A stretch of 15,559 bases of DNA from an uncultured Oscillospiraceae bacterium (GTDB taxonomy: Bacteria > Bacillota > Clostridia > Oscillospirales > Ruminococcaceae), in assembly GCA_910577365.1 (NCBI GenBank), contig CAJTMU010000026.1, forward strand, positions 1 to 15,559, in the 5' to 3' direction. The position numbers were made by a program, and so were the translations under genes. Shown here in pieces: positions 6,022-14,779 of the stretch. The notes under the pieces are model-generated. The model ran no database searches and was not told where the DNA came from. It saw only the letters and a list, made by a program, of their open reading frames with translations. Numbering within the stretch: the first letter of the stretch is position 1; every line of letters begins with the position of its first letter.

Positions 6022-7073
6022 CAGTCCTTTTCCCTCTCACGGCGCAGATTAATTTCCTCAAGCTCCGTACACCGCACAAAATGCCCGGGATATATTTCAC
6101 GCAGAGCAAATTTCTCTTCCTCTTCAGGGGTATACTCGGGACGCTGATAAAATATACGCTTGCGGCGTTTTTCCGCATAGGGGTCGGGCAATGGGATAGC
6201 CGACAAAAGCGCCTTGGTGTAACCGTGTATCGGGTGGGAGAAAAGTTCCTCAGATTCCGCCATCTCAACCATATGTCCGAAATACATTACGCCTATCCTG
6301 TCGGAGAAATATTTCACCACCGACAAATCGTGGGCGATAAACAATATCGTCAGCCCCATCTCGTCGCGCAGCTGCCCCAACAGATTTATTACCTGTGCCT
6401 GAATGGAAACGTCCAGCGCGGAAACCGGTTCGTCCGCGATTATCACCTTGGGCTGCATTATTATCGCCCTCGCTATGCCTATGCGCTGGCGCTGTCCGCC
6501 CGAAAATTCGTGAGGATAGCGGTTTGCGTGGTCGGGCTGAAGCCCTACTTTTTTAAGTACATCGTAAACCTTTGCCGTAATAATTTCTTCGTTTTTCTCT
6601 CCGTGAATACGTAACCCCTCGGCTATTATCTCCTTAATGGTCATCCGCGGGTTGAGCGAAGCCATGGGGTCTTGGAAGATCATCTGTATCTCGGTAACGG
6701 AGGGATATTTTTTGTTAAGCTGTCTGGACAAATCCACCGCTTTTCGGTAATTTTCTCTTGCCTCCGAGATATACTCCTTTGCCCGCTCGCCGCGATTTTT
6801 ATCAGTCTTAGCCTTTTCAAAAGCCATGCGTTCGTCCCACGCACCTGCGGAGATAAGTTCGCCGTTAAACCATACCTTGCCGCCCGTGGGTCTGTACAGC
6901 TTTATTACGGAGCGCGCGGTGGTGGTCTTGCCGCAGCCCGACTCACCGACAATTCCCAAAATTTCGCCTTTCTTTACCGAAAAGCTTACATCGTCAACAG
7001 CCTTTATCCAGTTTCTTCCATTACGAAAATACTGCCTTAAGCCCTCGACTCGAAGTATCTCTTCACCATTCAT
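6021..7073 (-). CDS. oppF: Oligopeptide ABC transporter ATP-binding protein OppF/DppF
   Basis: Cytoplasmic ATPase that, with OppD, powers peptide import through OppB/OppC. Over 350 residues: Walker A GESGCGKT (43-50), Q-loop Gln134 in IFQDP, signature FSGGQ (190-194), Walker B IIADEP (211-216) and switch His249. The C-terminal oligopeptide/dipeptide transporter tail (PIHGYTKALLSAIPLPDP) is present. Unusual is an insert of about 45 highly charged, probably helical residues (roughly 78-122, many K/E/R) between the Walker A subdomain and the Q-loop. The gene overlaps oppD by 4 nt (ATGA) and ends on the start codon of the DUF3899-like gene. Choice between opp, dpp and app naming cannot be made from sequence. 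Confidence 0.93.
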   Translation of the reverse strand: MNGEEILRVEGLRQYFRNGRNWIKAVDDVSFSVKKGEILGIVGESGCGKTTTARSVIKLYRPTGGKVWFNGELISAGAWDERMAFEKAKTDKNRGERAKEYISEARENYRKAVDLSRQLNKKYPSVTEIQMIFQDPMASLNPRMTIKEIIAEGLRIHGEKNEEIITAKVYDVLKKVGLQPDHANRYPHEFSGGQRQRIGIARAIIMQPKVIIADEPVSALDVSIQAQVINLLGQLRDEMGLTILFIAHDLSVVKYFSDRIGVMYFGHMVEMAESEELFSHPIHGYTKALLSAIPLPDPYAEKRRKRIFYQRPEYTPEEEEKFALREIYPGHFVRCTELEEINLRREREKD

Positions 7074-8146
7074 CTGCTTTCCTCACCTCCCGATTTTTCA
7101 GCGTTCTCCGCTTTCTCAGACTCCTGCCATCTGCGCGCCCTTTCAAGCACTATATCCGGCGGCTGTACCTTCGGAGCCTTTGGGTGCAGCAGCCATGTCG
7201 CGGCATAATGGGTGGGAGTTATCTCAAACAAAGGCGGCTGCTCCTCAAAATCAAGAGCTATCGCGTATTTGTTGCGCGCAGCAAAAGCGTCCCCCTTGGG
7301 CGGGAACAGCATATTCGGCGGCGTTCCCGGGATAGACTCCAGCTTTTCGTGTGTGTCCAGATCGGGAATGGAAGCCAGCAGCGCCCATGTATAGGGGTGA
7401 GCGGGGCTGTAAAAAATCTCCTCTGACGTGCCGTATTCCACTATTTTCCCCGCATACATTACCGCTATCCTGTCCGCCATATTCGCCACAACGCCCATGT
7501 CATGTGTTATGAAAATAACGGACAGGTCACGCTCGCGCTTTATCTCGTTGATAAGCTCCAGTATCTGCGCCTGTATAGTCACGTCCAGCGCGGTGGTCGG
7601 CTCGTCGCATATCAGTATCTCGGGGTTCGCGGACAGCGCTATGGCTATCACTACGCGCTGACGCATTCCGCCCGAAAGCTCAAAGGAATACTGACCGTAG
7701 CATCGCTCGGGGTCGGGGATACCCACGCCCGCAAGCAGCTTCAGCGCTCTTGCCTTTGCATCCGCCTTTGATATTTTCTCGTTAAGCAGCATGGATTCAG
7801 TGAGCTGCTTTCCTATTTTTAAAATAGGATTAAGGCAGGACAGCGGGTCTTGAAACACCATACCTATCTTATTGCCGCGGTATTTGTGGAACTGATCTTC
7901 CCTAAGCTTGAGCAGATCAGTACCCTCATACATAATTGTGCCGCCCTCAACAACCGCGTTGGGAGTAAGCAGCCCCATAAGCGAGCGCGAGGTAACAGAC
8001 TTTCCCGAGCCGGATTCGCCCACGATAGCCAGCGTTTCGCCCTTCATAAGGTCAAAGCTGACATCCCTTACAGCGTGTACAAGCCCGTCGTTGGTTTTAA
8101 AGGAGATGGTAAGATTGCTTACCTCCAGTATCTTTTTGTTTTCCAT
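7070..8146 (-). CDS. oppD: Oligopeptide ABC transporter ATP-binding protein OppD/DppD
   Basis: Partner ATPase of OppF, 358 residues: Walker A GESGSGKS (43-50), Gln99 in VFQDP, signature LSGGM (157-161), Walker B LICDEP (178-183), and switch His215. The C-terminal domain normally has four cysteines that bind an iron-sulfur cluster in DppD-type proteins. Here the corresponding stretch (about 285-320, PPKGDAFAARNKYAIALDF to HYAATWLL) has none, as also seen in some Firmicutes OppD. The start has a G-rich Shine-Dalgarno overlapping the oppC stop codon, 10 nt away; the 3' end overlaps oppF by 4 nt. A tail of charged residues (331-358) follows the domain. Confidence 0.94.
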   Translation of the reverse strand: MENKKILEVSNLTISFKTNDGLVHAVRDVSFDLMKGETLAIVGESGSGKSVTSRSLMGLLTPNAVVEGGTIMYEGTDLLKLREDQFHKYRGNKIGMVFQDPLSCLNPILKIGKQLTESMLLNEKISKADAKARALKLLAGVGIPDPERCYGQYSFELSGGMRQRVVIAIALSANPEILICDEPTTALDVTIQAQILELINEIKRERDLSVIFITHDMGVVANMADRIAVMYAGKIVEYGTSEEIFYSPAHPYTWALLASIPDLDTHEKLESIPGTPPNMLFPPKGDAFAARNKYAIALDFEEQPPLFEITPTHYAATWLLHPKAPKVQPPDIVLERARRWQESEKAENAEKSGGEESR

Positions 8147-8156
8147 AACTGCCCCC

Positions 8157-9617
8157 TTAATCGTCAGCGCCCCTGAGAGTGGGATTGAGCGCGTCTCTCA
8201 GTCCGTTTCCGAAAAGGTTGAAGGAGATCATCATCAGCGATATGAACAGAGCGGGGAAGAATATCGCGTGAGGATAGGTGGACAAGGCGGACTGCGCGGT
8301 TGAAAGCATGGTTCCCACGCTGGTAAGCGTAGAGGAGTCCAGATTAAGTACTCCCAGATATGAGAGGGAGGATTCCGTGAAGATCACCCCGGGCACCATA
8401 AGCACGCAGGAGGTAACGATAGTCCCCAGCGCGTTGGGAAGAATATGCCGCGCAATAAGCCGACCGTCCCTTGCGCCGAGCGTTCTCGCCGCGAGAACGT
8501 ACTCCTGACCCTTAAAGCGGTAAAACTGGCTTCTCACCGTGCTGGCAACGCCTATCCAGCCCGTAAGCACGAAAGCCAGCAGCAGCGCCCCCACAACGCC
8601 TATTTCCTTGCCCCAGCGAAGCTGAAGCAGTGAGAACAGCACCATATAGGGAATGGAGTACAAAACGTCCGCGATACGCTCCATTACCAGATCCAACTTG
8701 CCTCCGTAATAGCCCTCGACAGCGCCGTAAATCGTTCCGATAATAAAATTTATTGCCGAAACAATAATACTGAGCATAAGCGAGAAACGGGCGCCCGAAG
8801 CCAGACGGGTAAGGATATCGTGTCCCATGTAGTCCGTTCCGAAAAGGAACGCGGGCGTCTGTCCGTTTTTATATGTGAACCAGTCGTAGTAATAAACGCG
8901 CACCTGATACTGATTGCCGTTCATTTTCAGAGAATAATAAGCGTAGCCGTCCCCGCTGCTCTCATCAGTCTTGTATATCGGCACAAGTTCTCCGTTCGCG
9001 TCCCTTTGTGCAACGCCTCTTGCATTATGTTCAAACCAATAGTTCGCGTCAACAGCATTTGCGTCCTGCTGCACCTTTCCAAGGTCTACCATCGGGTAAA
9101 ACAGCTGCTTTCCCGTTTCCTTCTCATATGCAAGCGCTGCCTCGTACTCCGAGGGAGTAAGGTTGACATACTCGTAACCTACCGCAAGGTAATCGTCTAC
9201 TCTGATATCGTAATAAGTGTTCTTTCTTCCCGCGTCGGTGACCTCGTAAACGTCTTTTACCTTAATAACCGCACCCGCCGCGTCATAATAATCGTAGGTC
9301 TGCTGGTTTACGGTGCGGTAAGAACAGCCGTCCCAGATGCCAAGCCCGCTCAGAAGCGTACACTTCGGACGAGTAAAGGTGTAATAGGGATCGGTAAAGC
9401 CCATATCATAGGTGGCGAAAAGCGGGGTAAGAACAGCAAAAAGTATCAGCAGAAGTATTATTACAGCCGCCGCGACCGAGCTTTTGTTTTTCTTGAAGCG
9501 CCGCATTGCGTCGCGAAAATACCCCACCTGCTTTGTCTGAAATACTGCGTCCTGTATCGTCTCTCCCTGCTTTACAAAACGGAATTTCTCGTCGGGAAAA
9601 TCGGGAAAATTATTCAT
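8157..9617 (-). CDS. oppC: Oligopeptide ABC transporter permease OppC with large external insert
   Basis: Inner-membrane permease of 486 residues, far longer than the usual 280-310. Order: cytoplasmic N-terminus (1-45), TM1 (about 46-68), an insert of about 185 residues (70-255) rich in Tyr and Asp, then the conserved OppC entry FLFGTDYMGHDILTRLASGARFSL (starting 257) and five further TM segments. The ATPase-contacting EAA loop is at 372-395 (EYVLAARTLGA...HILPN). Because the insert follows TM1, it should lie outside the membrane and could contact substrate or the oversized binding protein. It overlaps oppB by 8 nt; GGAGGAGG precedes its start. Confidence 0.92.
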   Translation of the reverse strand: MNNFPDFPDEKFRFVKQGETIQDAVFQTKQVGYFRDAMRRFKKNKSSVAAAVIILLLILFAVLTPLFATYDMGFTDPYYTFTRPKCTLLSGLGIWDGCSYRTVNQQTYDYYDAAGAVIKVKDVYEVTDAGRKNTYYDIRVDDYLAVGYEYVNLTPSEYEAALAYEKETGKQLFYPMVDLGKVQQDANAVDANYWFEHNARGVAQRDANGELVPIYKTDESSGDGYAYYSLKMNGNQYQVRVYYYDWFTYKNGQTPAFLFGTDYMGHDILTRLASGARFSLMLSIIVSAINFIIGTIYGAVEGYYGGKLDLVMERIADVLYSIPYMVLFSLLQLRWGKEIGVVGALLLAFVLTGWIGVASTVRSQFYRFKGQEYVLAARTLGARDGRLIARHILPNALGTIVTSCVLMVPGVIFTESSLSYLGVLNLDSSTLTSVGTMLSTAQSALSTYPHAIFFPALFISLMMISFNLFGNGLRDALNPTLRGADD

Positions 9618-10584
9618 TGTTCTTTCCTCCTCCCATACGAATACGCGGGTCTACTATACCGTAGCTTAGGTCTATTACCAGTGCTGCCGCAAGACTTATT
9701 GCCGTGTAGAACATACTTACCGCCAGAAACAGACTGTAATCTCTCTCAAGAATGGAAGCAACATATGTGCTGCCTATCCCGGGAACACCGAATATCTTTT
9801 CAATGATAAGCGAGCCGGACAGTATCATAACAAACTGGCTGATTATCATCGGCATTATCGGCACCATTGAATTTCTCAGTGCGTGCCGCAGTGTAGCCTG
9901 CCGCCGCGTCAGCCCCTTTGCCCGCGCCAGCAGCATATAGTCGCTTGTAAGCGTTTCCGTAAGCTCCGCACGGGTGGAGCGCATCAGTCCCGCAATAGTT
10001 CCGAAAGACATCGAAACCACCGGCAGTATCATGGATCTTATCATCGTCCATGAAAGATAATTCGTACCCGAAGCCATTATAATCGGGAACCAACCCAGCT
10101 TATATCCGAACAGATACTGAACCAGAAAAGCGTAAACATAAGCGGGAACGGAGATAAACAGCATGGTCAGAACAGAAATAATATGATCCTGCCACTTGTT
10201 TTTCTTAAGCGCCGCGTAAATACCGAAAAGCAGCCCGAGCGGAATACTTATAATCACCGAAGATAAATTGATTGCGATTGTGGCGGGAAGCTTCTCGGAT
10301 ATGTGGGAGGTAACGGGATTGAGATAAGTGCCGACCTTTGTGCACACACCCCAGTCCCACTCCGTGAATATTTTTTTCAGAAAAATAAGGTACTGGGTGA
10401 GTATCGGCTCGTCATATCCCCATGCCTTGCGCATGGCAAGCACCGCCGCCGCGTAATCCCCGTTTCCTCTCGGAAGCTGGTCGGGCAGCATTCTTATCAT
10501 CACAAAGCATATCGTCATGATGATAAAGCAGACCATCAGCATAAGCAGAATACGCTTTAGTATATAAATCCACATTTTTCCCAT
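9610..10584 (-). CDS. oppB: Oligopeptide ABC transporter permease OppB
   Basis: Inner-membrane permease, 324 residues, normal family length. It begins with the typical OppB N-terminus (WIYILKRILLMLMVCFIIM, then RMLPDQLP). TM segments lie near 9-31, 104-125, 133-160, 180-200, 241-262 and 285-308. The EAA loop at 215-238 (DYMLLARAKGLTRRQATLRHALRN) binds the ATPases. FGVPGIG (265-271) and the C-terminal DLSYGIVDPRIR are family marks. An AAAGGG site lies 8 nt upstream of ATG 10584. It is separated from the binding-protein gene by 169 nt with hairpins, but overlaps oppC. Confidence 0.95.
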   Translation of the reverse strand: MGKMWIYILKRILLMLMVCFIIMTICFVMIRMLPDQLPRGNGDYAAAVLAMRKAWGYDEPILTQYLIFLKKIFTEWDWGVCTKVGTYLNPVTSHISEKLPATIAINLSSVIISIPLGLLFGIYAALKKNKWQDHIISVLTMLFISVPAYVYAFLVQYLFGYKLGWFPIIMASGTNYLSWTMIRSMILPVVSMSFGTIAGLMRSTRAELTETLTSDYMLLARAKGLTRRQATLRHALRNSMVPIMPMIISQFVMILSGSLIIEKIFGVPGIGSTYVASILERDYSLFLAVSMFYTAISLAAALVIDLSYGIVDPRIRMGGGKNNE

Positions 10585-10651
10585 GATTTAAGCCCTTTCA
10601 TATGTAAGTAGGAAGCGCCGAACGTCCGGTGCGCCCAAACAAGCCCGATAA

Positions 10652-10663
10652 GCGTCCGGACGC
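10652..10663. repeat. Perfect 12-bp palindrome GCGTCCGGACGC
   Basis: It lies in the same binding protein-oppB gap, within a GC-rich stretch that also holds a related copy of CGTCCGG at 10623-10629 and GAAGC/GCTTC arms at 10612-10616 and 10669-10673. Together these can form a second structured region in the intercistronic RNA. A protein-binding palindrome is the alternative. Confidence 0.4.
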
Positions 10664-10699
10664 GCCGTGCTTCGCTTTAATGCGCTATATTATGGCTTT

Positions 10700-10727
10700 A
10701 CCGCATAAGCCTGTCGTCTTATGCGGT
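10700..10727 (-). other. Strong hairpin between the binding-protein gene and oppB
   Basis: ACCGCATAAG (10700-10709) and CTTATGCGGT (10718-10727) form a perfect 10-bp stem with an 8-nt loop, 26 nt after the binding-protein stop. The minus strand continues AAAGCC rather than a U tract. It is therefore better read as an mRNA-stabilising or partially terminating element that keeps the binding protein more abundant than the permease. Confidence 0.6.
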
Positions 10728-10753
10728 GCTGCCGAATATATCCGACAGGAGTA

Positions 10754-13042
10754 TTACTGATAATTAAGCTGATAGTTATTGTCAGCGCAGTATTTCTCCC
10801 ATTCAGCGTCGGTGTAGTTATAGGTCATAAAGCGTATCCCGCCGAAGCCTACCTCGTTTACATAGTCATAGGTGGGGTAGCTTATCTTGCGTCCGCCCAA
10901 AAATGCGGTGCTGGCGCTCCAGAACGGACAGTCGCGGTATTTCTGCATAAGCGCCAGTTCCATTGAAGCAAGTATCTGGTTTCTGGTATTAGAATCCGCA
11001 ATCGCGTATTCGCCCGAATAAAGCTCGTTGTACCAATCGAAATAGGTCTTTGTGACAGTACTGCCGTCAAGAGTGATATCAAGCGTTTCTGTTTCCGGGC
11101 TGAAGCCGAGATAAGGCTGAGGAGAGTTGTAGTTGGTGACATAGTTCTCCATCAGCGCGTAAGGGTCAGAGGGCATTCCGTTCCACGCGTTCATACAGAT
11201 ATCGTATTCGCCGCTGTCCAAAGCCTCGTAATAGTTTTCGCTTACGACCATGTTGACAGTAATGCGCCCCTCAAGCGGCGTGCCCGCAGCTGCCGCATCG
11301 ATGGAATCCTGCATAAAGCTTACTTCTTTTACATAGTTGGGTTCATTGGACCATGTGGGATAGTCAAATACAAACTTGTCTGTTTCGGTGCAGAGTCCGT
11401 CCGCCAAAGCCTGATTGTAGCCGTTTTCAAGGCACTTTCTCGCTGTATCGAGGTCGTAACCAGTGATATCGTCAACGTCGGATACTCCATAGAAAGTTTT
11501 GAGCGCTTCCTTAGCAGGTTCGCTGTCGCGGTAGCTTGTACCCGTTTCCACATCATAAATGAACATGTCGCTGATAAGACCGTACATTACCTTGCCGTAG
11601 CCCTGCTGTGCGAGGAATTTTGCGCGGTCCATGGAAAGAGAGATGCCCTTGCGGAATTCAAGGTTAGTAAGAATAGTCTTATTCTCGCCTGGCTGCTGGC
11701 GTGAAAGGAGAGAATCCATGTCATTATTTATATTGAGCAGGTATACATAAGGGTTAGGGGAGTAATAAATAAAGTCGCTGCTCTGATATTTGCCGAGGGA
11801 GTCGCCCGAAAGGGAGTAGCTGTCAGATTTGCCTTGGAGGAACAGAAGCTCGGATGTGGAATTGTCCTCTACCACTGTAGCGACGATATCGGTCGTCTGA
11901 TACTGACCTTCGTGTCTGCCGTCTGTCCAGCCGTACCAGTTTTCGTTTTTGGTAAGTCTGAATTCCTTGTCCGCCTGGAGGCTTACCAGCTTGTAAGGAC
12001 CAAAAGATCTGTAAGTATCGGCGGAGGTAGCGTAGTTGGTTTTTATCATATCGCCTGTCTTCGTTTTGCCTGCCTCATACTTTTCCTCGTTCACAAGACC
12101 GAATGCGATGCTGTAATACTTGAAGAAATAGGGAGTAAGAGGGTTGTAAAGAATTACGTTAAGCTCATAGTCGCCGGTTTTGAAGAATCCGATCTCCTCA
12201 AAAGTCTTTGGCTCAAGCACCTTATCGTAAAACGCCATATCAAGATAAGATGTATCACTTACCTCCTCCAAGCCATACCAGTCCTTAAGCATAAAGTTGA
12301 TGTCAGCAATTACCTCGTCGGTGACCGCCACATAATCCTCGCCGCCGTACTTGTCCATAAGGTTTTCCCCCGCCTCATTGACATAGGGGGCGCTTTCGTT
12401 GTAATAATCCGCGGCAGTATAACCATAGAACGCGGCAGTAGGCAGGGTAAAGCTCACATAAAGAGCGGAATCACCGTAATCGGTATATACCGATATGTCG
12501 GAAGCCACCGCTGCTTTAGACGGTTCTTTGTTTGACATATAATAATTTTCGGCATACTTTATGGGAAGCTTGGTATAGAAATCCGAAGCCCTTATGTTAT
12601 TCATTTCGGGGCTTAACATATTTTTCATCGAGTATATATAGCTGTCCGCGTTGATGGGCGTACCGTCGTCCCACTTCGCGTCGGGATTGAGCGTTACCTT
12701 CCACGCGTAGCCCGAGGTAGCGTCTGCGGGAATGCCCCACTTTTCATCGCCGGCATACTGCGCCGTGATATCCTCCGGCTCTTCCGCCGCCATCTCGCAG
12801 CTCCATTCGTAACCGTCAGCGGTATCGTTCAATATCAAATTCCACAGTCCAATTTCCGTGTATGTGGTTATGAACTCTATCGTATCATTGTCATGGAAAT
12901 TAAAGGTATTGGGTGTGGAAAGCTGCGTAAAGTTATAGGTATAGGTCGCGTCGCCGCTCTCCTCCTTGTCCGCGCAGCCTGCCAGCATACTAACGCCGAG
13001 AAGCAGCGCGAGTATGGACCTGATTTTTGTTTTTCCTCTCAT
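10754..13042 (-). CDS. oppA: Peptide-binding lipoprotein of the ABC transporter (SBP family 5), oversized
   Basis: Extracytoplasmic solute receptor that delivers peptides to OppBC. The signal peptide is MRGKTKIRS with a hydrophobic core and lipobox MLAGC, so Cys23 should be lipid-anchored. Family 5 features: TYTYNFTQLSTPNTFNFHD near the mature N-terminus, WKVTLNPDAKWDDGTPINADSYIYSMK (family block W.DG.P..A.D), and TNLEFRKGISLSMDRAKF in the middle. At 762 residues it is well above the usual 530-600 residues of family 5 binding proteins. The extra length includes an acidic, Tyr-rich region around 160-290 before the family's second block. AAGGAG lies 7 nt before ATG 13042. It is 60 nt downstream of the M3 peptidase gene with no terminator between, so it is probably co-transcribed. 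Confidence 0.9.
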   Translation of the reverse strand: MRGKTKIRSILALLLGVSMLAGCADKEESGDATYTYNFTQLSTPNTFNFHDNDTIEFITTYTEIGLWNLILNDTADGYEWSCEMAAEEPEDITAQYAGDEKWGIPADATSGYAWKVTLNPDAKWDDGTPINADSYIYSMKNMLSPEMNNIRASDFYTKLPIKYAENYYMSNKEPSKAAVASDISVYTDYGDSALYVSFTLPTAAFYGYTAADYYNESAPYVNEAGENLMDKYGGEDYVAVTDEVIADINFMLKDWYGLEEVSDTSYLDMAFYDKVLEPKTFEEIGFFKTGDYELNVILYNPLTPYFFKYYSIAFGLVNEEKYEAGKTKTGDMIKTNYATSADTYRSFGPYKLVSLQADKEFRLTKNENWYGWTDGRHEGQYQTTDIVATVVEDNSTSELLFLQGKSDSYSLSGDSLGKYQSSDFIYYSPNPYVYLLNINNDMDSLLSRQQPGENKTILTNLEFRKGISLSMDRAKFLAQQGYGKVMYGLISDMFIYDVETGTSYRDSEPAKEALKTFYGVSDVDDITGYDLDTARKCLENGYNQALADGLCTETDKFVFDYPTWSNEPNYVKEVSFMQDSIDAAAAGTPLEGRITVNMVVSENYYEALDSGEYDICMNAWNGMPSDPYALMENYVTNYNSPQPYLGFSPETETLDITLDGSTVTKTYFDWYNELYSGEYAIADSNTRNQILASMELALMQKYRDCPFWSASTAFLGGRKISYPTYDYVNEVGFGGIRFMTYNYTDAEWEKYCADNNYQLNYQ

Positions 13043-13102
13043 AAATTATCTCCTTATTTTTCCGCAGATTACCGATATTCACAGATCAGCATTGCGGTTA
13101 TT

Positions 13103-14779
13103 TCACTCGCGGTTTGCCGGACGCTCCCTTATCCATTCGGAAATATCTTTAAGCGTCTTTTCCGCAAACGGGTCGTCCAGCCCCGCCGCCTTTGCCAGAT
13201 TGGGGAAGCTGTCGTTGCCCGTTTTTCGGCAGAAATCCAGATAGCTGTTCCATGCAGCGTTTTTGTCGCTTTCCATCCATCTGTAATATTCCAGTGCGCA
13301 GACCTGCGCAAGCGCGTAATCAACCGTATAGAACGCCCAGAAGAAGTTGTGCTGTATCCTCTGCCAGCCGCAGCCGCGCTCCAGATTTTCATTGCCGCTG
13401 AGATCCGTCGACGGAAAATACTCTCTGCTGAGCTTTGCCCAAAGCGCGTTATGCTCCTCAGAGGTCATATCGGGATTATCGTATACTATCTGCTGGAACT
13501 CGTCCTGCTGGCACTCGCTGACTATCAGCCTGACTGCGCTTTCAAGGTGCATTCTGCGGTAGTCCTCCGCGCGCGCTCCGAAGAAAAGCTCCATATACGG
13601 AGCGGCAAAGCTCTCCATCGCCATTGCATGAGTTTCCGCGGATTCGGATGTGAAGTGCGCCTTATGGCGTATCTCCTCATTCCTCTTAAGATAAGCCTGA
13701 AATGCGTGACCGCCCTCGTGGCACATTATATAGGCATTTTCGCTTGTTCCGTCAAAATTCGCGAAGATAAACGGGGCGCGGTATTTTTCCAGATATGACA
13801 TATACCCGCCGTCGCGCTTACCATCGCGTATCTCGGCGTCGCACAGCTCGTTGTCCAGTATAAAGTCGATAAACTCTGCTGTTTCCGCGGACATGGCATG
13901 GTACATCTCGCGGGTCTTTCCGAGACAGTATTCCGTTCCGCCGAGCGGCACGGGGTTGCCCTCCTTAAAGTAAACGTTGTCGTAAAAGCGCAGCTTGTCC
14001 AGACCCAGACGCTTTTTTCTGCGCTCCACCAGAAACTCGTTGAGGGGCACGATATGCTTCTTTACCCGCTCCCTGAAATCTGCGATTTCCTTAAGACCAT
14101 ACCCGATACGGTTTTTAAGGCAGCAGCTCATCTCAGAGTAGCTTTTCATTCCCAGCACCTTTGCCTGTCTGTTTCTGTTGTCCACCAAGCCGCGGTAAAT
14201 ATCTTCAATCTCGGCGTGTTTTTCCTCCCACGCCGCCGATACCGCAAGCGCCGCAAGCCTGCGCGTTTCCCTGTCGCCCGAGGTCAGCTCCGCCGCCATT
14301 GCCGAGGTCTTTACCTTTTTGCCTTTCCAGTCGGCGTAAATGTTGGACATGACCTTATTGTACCGCTCTGTAAGGACGTTTTCCTCGCGGAGCAGAGGAA
14401 CAAGGCGGCTGTCAAAGCTCCTTTGTCCGTTCTCCAATATCCTGAAAGCCTGTGTACCGAGCGTTTTCTCAAGCTCCGCCCTGAAAGGAGAATCCAGCAG
14501 CAGCCCGTCGAACTCGCTGAACAGCTCCGTGACTTTGGGTCCTATCTCGTCGTAATAAGCCTGCTCCGCCGCGTAAAATTCGTCGTTCACATTCATATTA
14601 TGCCGCTCATAGCATATTTCCATCGGGGTCATGTCCGACTGAAGCGCGTATGATCCGCGCACCGCTTCCATTGCCTCGTCACAGCTCTCCGCCGCTTTCA
14701 GCTTATCGATCAGCCCGCGGCATCTCCTCTCAATCTCCTCATATGTCACACGACAATATGGCATTTCTCCGAACTTCAT
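13103..14779 (-). CDS. M3-family zinc oligoendopeptidase
   Basis: Cytoplasmic thimet/PepF-type metallopeptidase, 558 residues, that cleaves oligopeptides. Zinc site: HEGGH (His354, Glu355, His358) with the third ligand Glu382 in ESAETHAMAMES, 28 residues after the first His as in M3 enzymes. The N-terminal two-thirds is mostly helical, as in the family. Length and wording (FANFDGTSENAYIMCHEGGHAFQAYL region, 339-363) suit the M3 clade distinct from classical PepF. The start ATG 14779 is chosen over ATG 14824 because AAGGAG lies 6 nt upstream (14786-14791) and the family begins close to KFGEMPY. There is no signal peptide. Being first in the opp operon, it likely digests peptides brought in by the transporter. 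Confidence 0.92.
   Translation of the reverse strand: MKFGEMPYCRVTYEEIERRCRGLIDKLKAAESCDEAMEAVRGSYALQSDMTPMEICYERHNMNVNDEFYAAEQAYYDEIGPKVTELFSEFDGLLLDSPFRAELEKTLGTQAFRILENGQRSFDSRLVPLLREENVLTERYNKVMSNIYADWKGKKVKTSAMAAELTSGDRETRRLAALAVSAAWEEKHAEIEDIYRGLVDNRNRQAKVLGMKSYSEMSCCLKNRIGYGLKEIADFRERVKKHIVPLNEFLVERRKKRLGLDKLRFYDNVYFKEGNPVPLGGTEYCLGKTREMYHAMSAETAEFIDFILDNELCDAEIRDGKRDGGYMSYLEKYRAPFIFANFDGTSENAYIMCHEGGHAFQAYLKRNEEIRHKAHFTSESAETHAMAMESFAAPYMELFFGARAEDYRRMHLESAVRLIVSECQQDEFQQIVYDNPDMTSEEHNALWAKLSREYFPSTDLSGNENLERGCGWQRIQHNFFWAFYTVDYALAQVCALEYYRWMESDKNAAWNSYLDFCRKTGNDSFPNLAKAAGLDDPFAEKTLKDISEWIRERPANRE

Noticed and set aside
8820..9806. 328-codon frame antisense to oppC/oppB
   Set aside because: It is a shadow frame across two real permease genes; no domain and no promoter.
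12893..13798. 301-codon frame antisense to the binding protein and M3 peptidase genes
   Set aside because: It spans an intergenic gap and two genes with clear family motifs on the other strand, so it is a chance frame.
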